A stretch of 64,000 nucleotides of DNA from Opitutaceae bacterium (GTDB lineage Bacteria > Verrucomicrobiota > Verrucomicrobiia > Opitutales > Opitutaceae), in contig JACFMR010000013.1 of the NCBI GenBank assembly GCA_019455245.1, forward strand, positions 1 to 64,000, given 5' to 3'. The translations under genes were made by a program, and so were the position numbers. Below are positions 44,241-52,268 of this stretch, one piece after another. Under the pieces are notes generated by a model. It worked only from the letters and a program-made list of their open reading frames with translations, was not told the DNA's origin and made no database searches. Within the stretch, counting starts at the first letter, position 1. Each line of letters opens with the position of its first letter.

Positions 44241-46106
44241 TCAGCCGGCGCCACCGGAGAGGACGGCTTCCTCGCGCTCGCGACGAAACTGGCTGGTGTA
44301 GAGTTCGTAGTAATGGCCGCGTTGACGCAGCAATTCCTCATGCGTGCCGGACTCCTCGATCCGCCCCTTGGTGATGACAAGAATGCGGTCGGCGTTGCGG
44401 ATGGTGCTGAGCCGGTGGGCGATGACGAAACTGATGCGGCCGCTGAAGATCGTCTCGAGGCCGCGCTGGATGAGTTGCTCGGTCTCGGTGTCGATGGAGG
44501 ACGTGGCCTCGTCCATCACGAAGATCTGCGGGTTGGCAAGCAGGGCGCGGGCGAACGAGAGCAACTGCCGCTGGCCGGTGGAGAGGCGGTTGCCGCCTTC
44601 GCCGACGGGCGTGTCGTAGCCCTGTTCCAGCTGCATGATGAAGTCGTGGGCGTTGACGAGCTTGGCGGCGGTTTCGACCTCGGCGTCGGTGGCGTCGAGC
44701 CGGCCGTAGCGGATGTTTTCGCGCACGGTGCCCTTGAAGAGGTGCGGGGTTTGCAGGACGATGCCGAGCTGCGATTGCAGCCAGCCGAGCGCGCGCTCGC
44801 GGTAATCGGTGCCGTTGATGAGGATCGAGCCGGAGACGGGTTCGTAGAAACGGCAGACGAGCGACACGATGGTGCTCTTGCCGCCGCCCGAGGGACCGAC
44901 CAGCGCGATGGTTTCGCCGGCGCGCACGGTGAGGTTGAAATTCTGCAGCACGACCGGGCCGTTTTCGTAGCGGAAGGTGACATCGCGAAATTCGATCGTC
45001 TCGATGCGGTTGGGGTGGCCGTCCGGGGCCACTGCAATTTTTGAATCTTGATTTTCGATTTTGGCCCGGGCGAGTTTGGCGAGCACCGCCGGGCTGTCCT
45101 GGATGGCGGGCACGGTTTCGAGCAGGCCCATGACGCGTTCGCCGGCGGCCTGCGCGCTCTGCATCTCGGTGAGGCGCTGGGCGAGCGAGTTGATGGGCTG
45201 GAAAAACATGCCCGCGAAGTTCACAAACGCGACGAGGGTGCCGAGGGTGAGGCTGTCGTGCAGGGTCAGCCAGCCGCCCCGCCAGAGCGCGAGACCGGCG
45301 GCGAGGGTGCCGAGGGTGGTGACGATGGGGAAGTAGAGCGCGTTTTGCCGGGCGTTGAGCACGGAGGCCGCGAGCATGCGGGCGGAGAGCTCCTTGAACT
45401 CCGCGAGGTTCTCGGGTTCACGCACGAGGGTCTTGGTGGTGCGCACGCCCTGGATGGACTCGTTGTAGCTGGCGGTGATCTGCGAGTTGTATTTGCGAAT
45501 GTCACGCGCGCTGAGGATCATGCGCTTCTGGAAGACCTTCGAGATGACGGCGAGCGGCGGCACGATCGCGATGACGATGAGGCCGAGTTTCCAGTTCAGG
45601 TAAAGCAGGCAGGCCGCGATCATGAAAAGCGAGGTGAAGCCCCACACGATGTCGAGGAAGCCCCACGAGATGATGCGCGCGAGCCTGTCGCAGTCGCTGG
45701 TGAGCCGCGAGATGAGCCAGCCGACAGGCCGGGTGTCGAAGAAGGAGAACTCGAGCTGCTGCAACCGGTCGAAGCAATCGCGCCGGATGTCGTGGGCGAG
45801 GCGGTTGGAGATGTTGCCGGCCATATCGATGAACAGCCAGATGCCGGTGCAGAGCAGCACCGTGACGAGTCCGTACACGAGGATGTAGTGCAGAAACGGC
45901 GCGGCCATGCCCTGCGCCACGACGCCGTCGATCACCCAGCGGGTGACCAGCGCGAAGCTGGCGTCGCAGACGGCGATGAGGACGGCGGCGACGGCGAGCG
46001 GGATGAGGTAGCGCTTGAGCGACAGGGCGCGGAGGAAAATCTTCCACCACAGGCCGGCGTCGAGCCTGGCCTTGAATTCGTCTTCCTGGTGAAACTGGGC
46101 GGACAT
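44241..46106 (-). CDS. ABC exporter half-transporter, subunit with the intact Walker B
   Basis: A 621-residue TMD-NBD half-transporter of the MsbA/LmrA type. Six membrane helices occupy about 30-320; the NBD has Walker A GPSGGGKST, a non-canonical signature LSTGQ, Walker B IFVMDEATS with the catalytic Glu, and an IAHRLST switch. The linker contains an AT-rich coded insert (AKIENQDSKIAV, 45030-45065). With the partner at 46174 (67 bases upstream) it forms a heterodimer: this subunit contributes the intact Walker B and the degenerate signature. The substrate is unknown (lipid, drug or peptide). Confidence 0.92.
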   Translation of the reverse strand: MSAQFHQEDEFKARLDAGLWWKIFLRALSLKRYLIPLAVAAVLIAVCDASFALVTRWVIDGVVAQGMAAPFLHYILVYGLVTVLLCTGIWLFIDMAGNISNRLAHDIRRDCFDRLQQLEFSFFDTRPVGWLISRLTSDCDRLARIISWGFLDIVWGFTSLFMIAACLLYLNWKLGLIVIAIVPPLAVISKVFQKRMILSARDIRKYNSQITASYNESIQGVRTTKTLVREPENLAEFKELSARMLAASVLNARQNALYFPIVTTLGTLAAGLALWRGGWLTLHDSLTLGTLVAFVNFAGMFFQPINSLAQRLTEMQSAQAAGERVMGLLETVPAIQDSPAVLAKLARAKIENQDSKIAVAPDGHPNRIETIEFRDVTFRYENGPVVLQNFNLTVRAGETIALVGPSGGGKSTIVSLVCRFYEPVSGSILINGTDYRERALGWLQSQLGIVLQTPHLFKGTVRENIRYGRLDATDAEVETAAKLVNAHDFIMQLEQGYDTPVGEGGNRLSTGQRQLLSFARALLANPQIFVMDEATSSIDTETEQLIQRGLETIFSGRISFVIAHRLSTIRNADRILVITKGRIEESGTHEELLRQRGHYYELYTSQFRREREEAVLSGGAG

Positions 46107-46173
46107 GGGAAAATGCGGATTGCGGAGGGTGGATTGCGGTAGTGAAGTCCGGACGGAGAAAGCGGGAACGATC

Positions 46174-48021
46174 TCAGACGGTGGGATTGAGTTCGGACTG
46201 CAGGTCGGCCTCGACGCGGGTCTGGATTTGCCAGAGCCGGCGGTAGAGGCCCTCGCGGGCGATGAGTTCGGCGTGGGTGCCGGACTGGATGATGCGGCCG
46301 TGCTCGAGCACGAGCACGCGGTCGGCGTGGGCGAGGGTGCCGAGGCGGTGGGCGATGACGAGGGTGGTGGCGCGGCCGCGACGCTGTTGCAGGGCGTCGA
46401 GGATCAGCGACTCGGTTTCGGCGTCGATGGCGCTCATGGCGTCGTCGAGGATGAGCAGCGGCGGGTGCTTCAGGATGGCCCGGGCGATGGCGATGCGCTG
46501 GCGCTGACCGCCGGAGAGCGTGATACCACGCTCGCCGATCAGCGTGTTGTAGCCGTGTTCGAACGAGAGGATGGTGTCGTGGATGCAGGCGGTGCGCGCG
46601 GCGGCCTCGATCTCGGCCTCGGGCGCGTCGCCGCGGCCCAGCCTGAGGTTGTCGCGCAGGCTCTTGGAGAACAGGAACGGCTCCTGCATGACGACACCGA
46701 TCTGGCGGCGCAGCCACTCGCGGGGCAGGGTGTTGAGTTCGCGACCGTCGAATTGGATCGAGCCGGAGCGGTAATCGTAGAGGCGCAGCAGCAGGTGCAT
46801 CAGCGTGCTTTTGCCCGAGCCGGAGGGGCCGATGAGCGCGAGGGTCTCGCCGGGCCGCAGGTCGAAGGAGATGCCGTTGAGCGCGCCGCGGCCGTCGGCC
46901 GGCGATGCGGTCTCGCCGTGCGAAAAATGCAGGTCGCGCACCCCGAGATGGCCGGAAATGGGCGCGGCCAGCGCGGGCGGCAGGGCCGGGGGCGCCGGCT
47001 CGCGCGACACGGAAAGGATCTCGCGGATGCGGGTGAGGGCGACGGTGGTCTTGCCGAGGTCGGTGAGGATGCGCCCCATCTGGCGGACCGGCCAGAGCAT
47101 GATGGTGAGGTAGGAGATGAAAGCGAAGAGCAGACCGACGGTGAAGGCGCCCTGCGCGATCCAATACGCGCCGATGATCAACGTGAGGCCGAGCTGGCTG
47201 AGCGCGACGAAATCGCTGATCGACCAATACCAGGACATGAGCCGGAGCATGCGCAGACTGCGGTCGCGGTAGCGGAGGTTGGGGCCGGAGAACTTGGCGC
47301 GTTCGTAATCCTGCCGGGCGAAGGCGCGGACGACACGGATACCGGTGAGGTTTTCCTGAATCACGCCGGTGAGCTCGCCCTCGGCCTCGTCGACCGACTT
47401 GAAGACATGCTTCACGTTGCGGAAGTAGAAATAGGCGTAGAGCACGATGGGACCTACGAGGGCGAAAGAGACCGCGGTCATCGGCGCGCTGAGCGAGAGC
47501 AGCAGCGGCAGGGCGACGCCGGCGAGGAAGATGGCGTTGCCGATTTCCATGACCTGGGTGGCGAGGAACTGGCGGGTGGTCTCGACATCGCTGGTGCAGC
47601 GCTGGACGAGGTCGCCGGTGTCGGCGCGGTCGTGATAGGAGGCGGGCAGGTGGTTGAGGTGATCGTAGAGGTCGTTTTTCAACCGGCGCGCGATGCCGTC
47701 GCTGGCGAGCGCGGCCTGCCAGCCCTTGAGGTAGCTGCAAAGGCCCGCGAGCAGGGCGAGTCCGACCATGGCGACGGGGGCGAGCCAGAGATTTTCGCGC
47801 AGGCGGTCGATGCCGCCGAACCCACGGAGGATGAGGGTCAGGAGCACGGGGGCGTCGGCGGTGAGCGGCTTGTCCGCGACGGCGTAGTCGATGGTGGCGC
47901 TGCCGATGAGCGGAATGCCGAAATTGATGACGGTGGCGAGGACGAGACAGCCCAACGCCAGGCCATAGCGCAGGCGGTGGCCGCGCATCAGCGACCAGAT
48001 GGTGGAAAACAGGGAAAACAT
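46174..48021 (-). CDS. ABC exporter half-transporter, degenerate Walker B subunit
   Basis: A 615-residue half-transporter. The start at 48021 (MFSLFSTIWSLMRGH) is preferred over 48069, which lies across the terminator hairpin. It has Walker A GPSGSGKST and a canonical signature LSGGQ, but Walker B reads LLILDDAMS, with Asp in place of the catalytic Glu. Together with LSTGQ in the partner this makes one degenerate ATP site, as in TM287/288- or BmrCD-like heterodimers. It is the first gene of the pair and is preceded by an attenuator-like leader (48052-48199). Confidence 0.92.
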   Translation of the reverse strand: MFSLFSTIWSLMRGHRLRYGLALGCLVLATVINFGIPLIGSATIDYAVADKPLTADAPVLLTLILRGFGGIDRLRENLWLAPVAMVGLALLAGLCSYLKGWQAALASDGIARRLKNDLYDHLNHLPASYHDRADTGDLVQRCTSDVETTRQFLATQVMEIGNAIFLAGVALPLLLSLSAPMTAVSFALVGPIVLYAYFYFRNVKHVFKSVDEAEGELTGVIQENLTGIRVVRAFARQDYERAKFSGPNLRYRDRSLRMLRLMSWYWSISDFVALSQLGLTLIIGAYWIAQGAFTVGLLFAFISYLTIMLWPVRQMGRILTDLGKTTVALTRIREILSVSREPAPPALPPALAAPISGHLGVRDLHFSHGETASPADGRGALNGISFDLRPGETLALIGPSGSGKSTLMHLLLRLYDYRSGSIQFDGRELNTLPREWLRRQIGVVMQEPFLFSKSLRDNLRLGRGDAPEAEIEAAARTACIHDTILSFEHGYNTLIGERGITLSGGQRQRIAIARAILKHPPLLILDDAMSAIDAETESLILDALQQRRGRATTLVIAHRLGTLAHADRVLVLEHGRIIQSGTHAELIAREGLYRRLWQIQTRVEADLQSELNPTV

Positions 48022-48051
48022 GGAAAAGGGGAGGTCAGGAATCGGAGAAAC

Positions 48052-48130
48052 AAAAAACCCGCTCGGCAAAGAGCGGGTGACACGGAAAACGGATGTTTTG
48101 CTGGGCCCGCTCTGGCGGCGGACCGGGCCC
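48052..48130 (-). promoter_or_regulatory. Candidate transcription attenuator of the ABC exporter
   Basis: Four pairing regions follow a short leader ORF on the minus strand. Region 1 GGGCCCG (48130-48124) pairs with region 2 CGGGCCC (48109-48103). Region 2', AGAGCGGG (48113-48106), pairs perfectly with region 3 CCCGCTCT (48077-48070). Region 3 ACCCGCTC (48078-48071) pairs with region 4 GAGCGGGT (48064-48057), and six T follow (48057-48052). Pairing 2:3 excludes the 3:4 terminator, as in classic attenuators. The exporter ATG is 30 bases further on. Confidence 0.6.
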
Positions 48131-48133
48131 GAC

Positions 48134-48199
48134 TCAGAAGGTCAGACGGTCCGCACACGCGATGGAGGAAGGAAGGAATGCGGTGGGACGGTTGATCAT
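48134..48199 (-). CDS. Candidate leader peptide, 21 aa
   Basis: ATG at 48199 to TGA at 48134 encodes MINRPTAFLPSSIACADRLT plus Phe. The stop lies four bases before region 1 of the attenuator, where a ribosome could influence folding. There is no clear ribosome-binding site upstream, which weakens the call. A second, longer frame from about 48290 runs through the terminator into the exporter gene and is an alternative. Confidence 0.35.
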   Translation of the reverse strand: MINRPTAFLPSSIACADRLTF

Positions 48200-48379
48200 A
48201 GTGGAAGGAGGTGGGGCGGGGAAAGGTTGTCGCAGAAAAGGCGGTGAGAAAGGGGGAGGCAAGCCGGGAGTTTTGGTTTTTTGTTTTCATCATGCGCGGT
48301 CGGCCCGGCGATCCGATTCTACCGGCGCGGCCGCGCCAGACGGCACGGGTTCGAGCGCCTGAGCGAAGCGCGGATAAAC

Positions 48380-48409
48380 AAAAAGCCGCGACCCGGCGGG
48401 ATCGCGGCT
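48380..48409 (-). terminator. Intrinsic terminator after the Cys-rich gene
   Basis: On the minus strand, AGCCGCGA (48409-48402) pairs with TCGCGGCT (48391-48384) and is followed by T residues to 48380. It lies 24 bases after the stop at 48434 and separates that transcript from the exporter leader. Confidence 0.82.
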
Positions 48410-48433
48410 GAAGAGAGGGCGGTGCGCCGGGGA

Positions 48434-48655
48434 TTATTCCTTGGCGGCGTCGCAGGACTTTTTGCACGCGGGCTTGGCGTCACGCGTGCAGCCTTCCTTG
48501 GCGGCCTTGTCGCAGCCGGCCTTCTTGTCGGGGCAGGCTTTGGCACAGCAGCAGCAGGATTTCTCCTTGGTGCAGGCGGCTTTGTCCTTGGTTTCGCCGG
48601 CATAGGCGAAGGCGGCCAGGGCGAGGGCGGTGATGAACAGGATGGATTTTTTCAT
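48434..48655 (-). CDS. Small exported Cys-rich protein
   Basis: A 73-residue protein: a signal peptide (MKKSILFITALALAAFAYA), then about 54 mature residues with ten cysteines, including CCCC, and many Lys. The repeated C-x-x-x-K/C pattern suggests metal binding or disulfide crosslinking; no family name is certain. The start at 48655 has the signal peptide; the longer frame to 48895 does not. It lies 28 bases downstream of the autotransporter-repeat gene and has its own terminator, so the two are probably cotranscribed. Confidence 0.8.
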   Translation of the reverse strand: MKKSILFITALALAAFAYAGETKDKAACTKEKSCCCCAKACPDKKAGCDKAAKEGCTRDAKPACKKSCDAAKE

Positions 48656-48683
48656 GGTTTTGAGGGGACGGGAAAGGAAGCAA

Positions 48684-51600
48684 TCAGCCTTGGCGGCGGC
48701 GGCGCCAGACGGTCCAGCCGACGAAGCCGAGGCCGAGGGCCATGAGCGCATAGGTGGAGGGTTCGGGGACCGGTGTAAAGCCCAGCATGATGTGGTTGCC
48801 GTCTTGGAAGAGCGCAAAGTCGCCGCCCAACGGGGCGTCGGAACTGAAGCCGGCGAGGTCCAGCGTGAACAGGCTTGGGTTGAAGATGTCCTCAAACCCG
48901 GGAATGCTCAGGGAGTCGTAATCGAAGAGCACCCACGAGTAGATCCCGTGATCCTGATCGACGCCGGTGAGCGTGCCGGGTTCCCCATCGGCTCCCAACG
49001 AGATCACGCGAATGGTGAAAGGCTCGCCGGGACTGGCATTGATGACCAAGGTGGCCATGCCGTAGACATTGACCCGGTCCTGACCGAGCGGGTTGGTCGG
49101 ATCGGGATCCATGACGTTGAATTCAAGGATGCCGCCGGCATCAAGTTCCAGGTGGTCGAAATGCATCGAACCGGTCGGAGCGCCGGGCAAACCGGGTGAG
49201 AGGATGGCTCCGGCGCCGATGGATACACTGTGGCCGTAATTGCCGAACCCGGCCAAGCGGCCACCACTGGCGACCACGATGGGATTCGAGATGTAGGTGT
49301 CGCCGTCCGTGGCCAAGGAGCCGCCGGAAATCCGGATGGCGGTCGAATGGGTTTCGTTGCTATCATACAGGCGTGAGCCGTTGGCGAAAACCACGGTGCC
49401 CTGCTGGATGTCCAGGCCGATGTTGTTGCCCTGATCGTCGGAGATGCCGTCGGTCCAAATGTCGGTGTCGTCGAGCCGAAGGGTTTCCGCACCGGTTTTG
49501 ATCAACTTCCAGGCATAGGCATCGCCATAAAAGTCACCACGGAACGTGCCGAATTCCTGCTGGTTCACGGTGAGGGTTTGGACATTCTCGCCCATGTATA
49601 TATTCGAGTAAGCCCCGTCGCTCCACAGGCCGCCGATTGACGGGTTGGCGGAGGTAAATTCCACGTAGCCGCCCGAGTAGCCGAAGCCCAGCGGGCCGGT
49701 GCCCGCGGCGGTGTCGGTGGTCAGCATCAGGGAGGTGCCGTAGCCGACGTAGATGCCGCCTTCGAAGGTGTTGTTGCCCGAGAGGGTCAGTTGGTAACCG
49801 CCCGATCCCTGGGTGGTGTAGTAATCATCCTCGAAGGTTTCTGAGCCGAGGTAGAGTTCGCCTGCGCCGGAGATATTGCCGGCGAGGGTGAAGCTGTTGT
49901 TGCCGCCGATCTCGAGCCCGTTGTTCAGGACGAGGTCGTTGGGGATGATCATGCCATAGCTCTGGGCGGTGAGCAGGGGGTAGAAATCATCGCCTTCCTC
50001 ACCCGGGAGGGAGAGGTTGTGCGGCTGGACGAGCAAAGCGCCCGTGCCCAGGGCGGTGGTAGGATCGATGCCGACAGAACCGTTGGTCTGGTCAACGCCC
50101 AACCGGCCGGTGTAAAGGGTGGTGGTGCCGGTGTAGTTGTTGTCACCGGAGAGAATGACGCTGGAAATTTCCTCATCCAGCGGGCTGCCGAAAGTGCCGA
50201 GAGAGTTGGGGTCGCCTATGTGCACGGCGTTGCCGCCGGTCAACTGGCCGGCGACTTCCAAGGTGCCGCCCTTGTAGCCGGCGAAGCGGTAGGTGTTGTC
50301 TGCGGCCGGGGTGATGGTGCCGGAGAGAAGCACGTCGGTGTGGGTGCCAAAGTAAACGCCGGGCTGGTAGGCGGCGAAGTTCAGCGGAATCGACACATCC
50401 ATCGACATTCCGGTGTCTTGCGGATCCAAATAATCGAAACCGATGATGCCGGTGTTGGTGGTGCCGGGAAAGCGGGTGAGAAAAGCGGTCTGGGCCGTCT
50501 GATTGGAATCCATCAGGCCGATATAGCCGCCGGTCTGCAGGGTGTAGGCGCCGGCCGCGGGCTGCGTGCCGGACATGAAGACCAGGGCGGAATTTTGCAC
50601 GGTGACACCGCCGTCGAAAGTATTGGTCGGCAAAGTGAGACCGGCATCATTTCCGAGAATCACGGTGAGCGGACGTTCGGGCAGGGAGGAGACGCTGACG
50701 CTGCGTGCACCGGTCAGGGGGGAGTTGACAAAAAGATAACCGCCGCCGCCGCCGAACCGGTAGTCGGTGCCGGCGGGGGTGATCACACCGTCGATGATCG
50801 CCTCGCTGGCGGAACCCAAACGGACATTGGGCAGATTGCTCAGGTCGATGCCCTGTTGCGGACTGCCGAACACATCCGTCACCGGCTCGGTTTCGCCGCT
50901 GTCAAAAAAGTCAGGCGCAGGTGGCGTGTCGAAGCCGATAAAGCCGGTGGAGGAGGGGGCGATCTCACTGAGGAAGCCGCCGATGTTGTTGGCCACACCG
51001 ATACCGACGTAGCCGTTGGCGTTGACGAGAATGCCTTCGGCTGTACCCGGGGTGTTGCCTTCGCCGGCGAAGATCAGGCCACCTTTGTCCACCTGGGTGC
51101 CGCCGGTCCAGCCGCTGCTGCCGAAGAGCACGGTGACGCCGTTGCCATCGACGGTAAGTTTGCGCGAGCCGCCGGCCTCCACAACGTCCAATCCGACGAA
51201 GAGCGGTGCCCCCTCGACACGCAGGGTGGTGTCGGCGTTCAGCGTGAGTGTGCCGTCGGTCTCAACCGGCATCGTTTCAGTCTGAGTTTCCCCTTCCAAT
51301 GCCAGGAAAAAATCGAAGGGCAGGATCACCAATTCGGAGTCGTTGTGGAAGGACAGCAGGCCGTTGCTGACGACATCATTCACCAACACCGCGGGGAAAT
51401 CATCACCTTCGGGCGGATAACCTTCTTCATAGAAATAATATTCCTCCACGGCGAGGGTGCCGCCGTTGAACACCAAGGGGCCGAGGCCGAGGCTGCCAAT
51501 CGAGGGCCCTGGTATGGTCAGCCGGCCGGCGTTCAGGTTAACGCCTCCCGACCAATTGTTGAACATATACATCAGGGCGAGATTGCCTTCCCCGGTCTTG

Positions 51601-52133
51601 GTCAGGGTGTGGCCGGAGTAGATATCGCTCTGGGTGCTCTCGTCGTAATAGGCATCATTCAGCCAACCGCGTATTTCCAGCGTGCCGCTGCGGATGTCCC
51701 AGGTCTGGTCGGCATGCAATTGCACCGGGGTTTCCAGCAGGGACCATACTTTCGGTGCAGCGGGATCATAGAGAATGCCCCCGCTGCCCAGATGCAGAGT
51801 TTCGGCAAAGCCTGCAAAATTGTAGGGCCGGGTGTGGCCCACAATCTCCAGCCGATGGGCGTACAATTCGCCAAATTGCACATAGGTGCGGCGGTTGTCT
51901 CCAAACCGCAAAATGGCGTCAGTGATGTCCGTGTTGTCGGGAATCGTCTCGAAGGGCGGGGGCGTGTCGTTTTCCCAATTGCCGGGGTCATCAGCCCAGT
52001 TGTCGTAACCCATGCCGGTCCAGACATAGGTCGTCTGCGCAACGGCGCTGCTCAAAGCGAATAGCATGGTGCAGGCGGTCAACCAGGTCAGGGGGCGGCT
52101 CAGACGAGCAAAGGCAGGAATAGGCGCATTCAT
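48684..52133 (-). CDS. Autotransporter-repeat protein with PEP-CTERM anchor
   Basis: 1149 residues. The signal peptide ends near SSAVAQT (start at 52133, MNAPIPAFARLSRP; earlier in-frame ATGs lack the signal context). The long body is Gly/Asn/Thr-rich beta-helix with the autotransporter-associated strand repeat (for example LTKTGEGNLALM...GGVNLNAGRLTI, GGTQVDKGGLIF, LTLSGNNTFEGGIYVG). Instead of an outer-membrane barrel, the C-terminus is a PEP-CTERM signal (VPEPSTYALMALGLGF, then a helix, then WRRRRQG). It is probably displayed or secreted by the exosortase route. The Cys-rich gene follows. Confidence 0.88.
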   Translation of the reverse strand: MNAPIPAFARLSRPLTWLTACTMLFALSSAVAQTTYVWTGMGYDNWADDPGNWENDTPPPFETIPDNTDITDAILRFGDNRRTYVQFGELYAHRLEIVGHTRPYNFAGFAETLHLGSGGILYDPAAPKVWSLLETPVQLHADQTWDIRSGTLEIRGWLNDAYYDESTQSDIYSGHTLTKTGEGNLALMYMFNNWSGGVNLNAGRLTIPGPSIGSLGLGPLVFNGGTLAVEEYYFYEEGYPPEGDDFPAVLVNDVVSNGLLSFHNDSELVILPFDFFLALEGETQTETMPVETDGTLTLNADTTLRVEGAPLFVGLDVVEAGGSRKLTVDGNGVTVLFGSSGWTGGTQVDKGGLIFAGEGNTPGTAEGILVNANGYVGIGVANNIGGFLSEIAPSSTGFIGFDTPPAPDFFDSGETEPVTDVFGSPQQGIDLSNLPNVRLGSASEAIIDGVITPAGTDYRFGGGGGYLFVNSPLTGARSVSVSSLPERPLTVILGNDAGLTLPTNTFDGGVTVQNSALVFMSGTQPAAGAYTLQTGGYIGLMDSNQTAQTAFLTRFPGTTNTGIIGFDYLDPQDTGMSMDVSIPLNFAAYQPGVYFGTHTDVLLSGTITPAADNTYRFAGYKGGTLEVAGQLTGGNAVHIGDPNSLGTFGSPLDEEISSVILSGDNNYTGTTTLYTGRLGVDQTNGSVGIDPTTALGTGALLVQPHNLSLPGEEGDDFYPLLTAQSYGMIIPNDLVLNNGLEIGGNNSFTLAGNISGAGELYLGSETFEDDYYTTQGSGGYQLTLSGNNTFEGGIYVGYGTSLMLTTDTAAGTGPLGFGYSGGYVEFTSANPSIGGLWSDGAYSNIYMGENVQTLTVNQQEFGTFRGDFYGDAYAWKLIKTGAETLRLDDTDIWTDGISDDQGNNIGLDIQQGTVVFANGSRLYDSNETHSTAIRISGGSLATDGDTYISNPIVVASGGRLAGFGNYGHSVSIGAGAILSPGLPGAPTGSMHFDHLELDAGGILEFNVMDPDPTNPLGQDRVNVYGMATLVINASPGEPFTIRVISLGADGEPGTLTGVDQDHGIYSWVLFDYDSLSIPGFEDIFNPSLFTLDLAGFSSDAPLGGDFALFQDGNHIMLGFTPVPEPSTYALMALGLGFVGWTVWRRRRQG

Positions 52134-52268
52134 GGCAAAGGGGGCAGGGTTGAGAAAACGGCGCTTGGGCCTCAGAGTCAATGGGTTGAAGCAAAATGCA
52201 AAAATTATGCGCATGCAAGCGCCGACCTTGGCCTCCAAGCCAACTTTCCCGGGGCGGATGGCAGCAGT

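Noticed and set aside
46105..48195. 696-codon plus-strand frame across the ABC exporter
   Set aside because: Shadow of the exporter coding strand; no recognisable domain.
47988..48467. 159-codon minus-strand frame through the exporter leader
   Set aside because: Runs through the intrinsic terminator and overlaps the exporter start; kept only as an alternative to the 21-codon leader ORF.
50019..52064. 681-codon plus-strand frame across the autotransporter-repeat gene
   Set aside because: Antisense shadow of a Gly/Thr-rich repeat protein.
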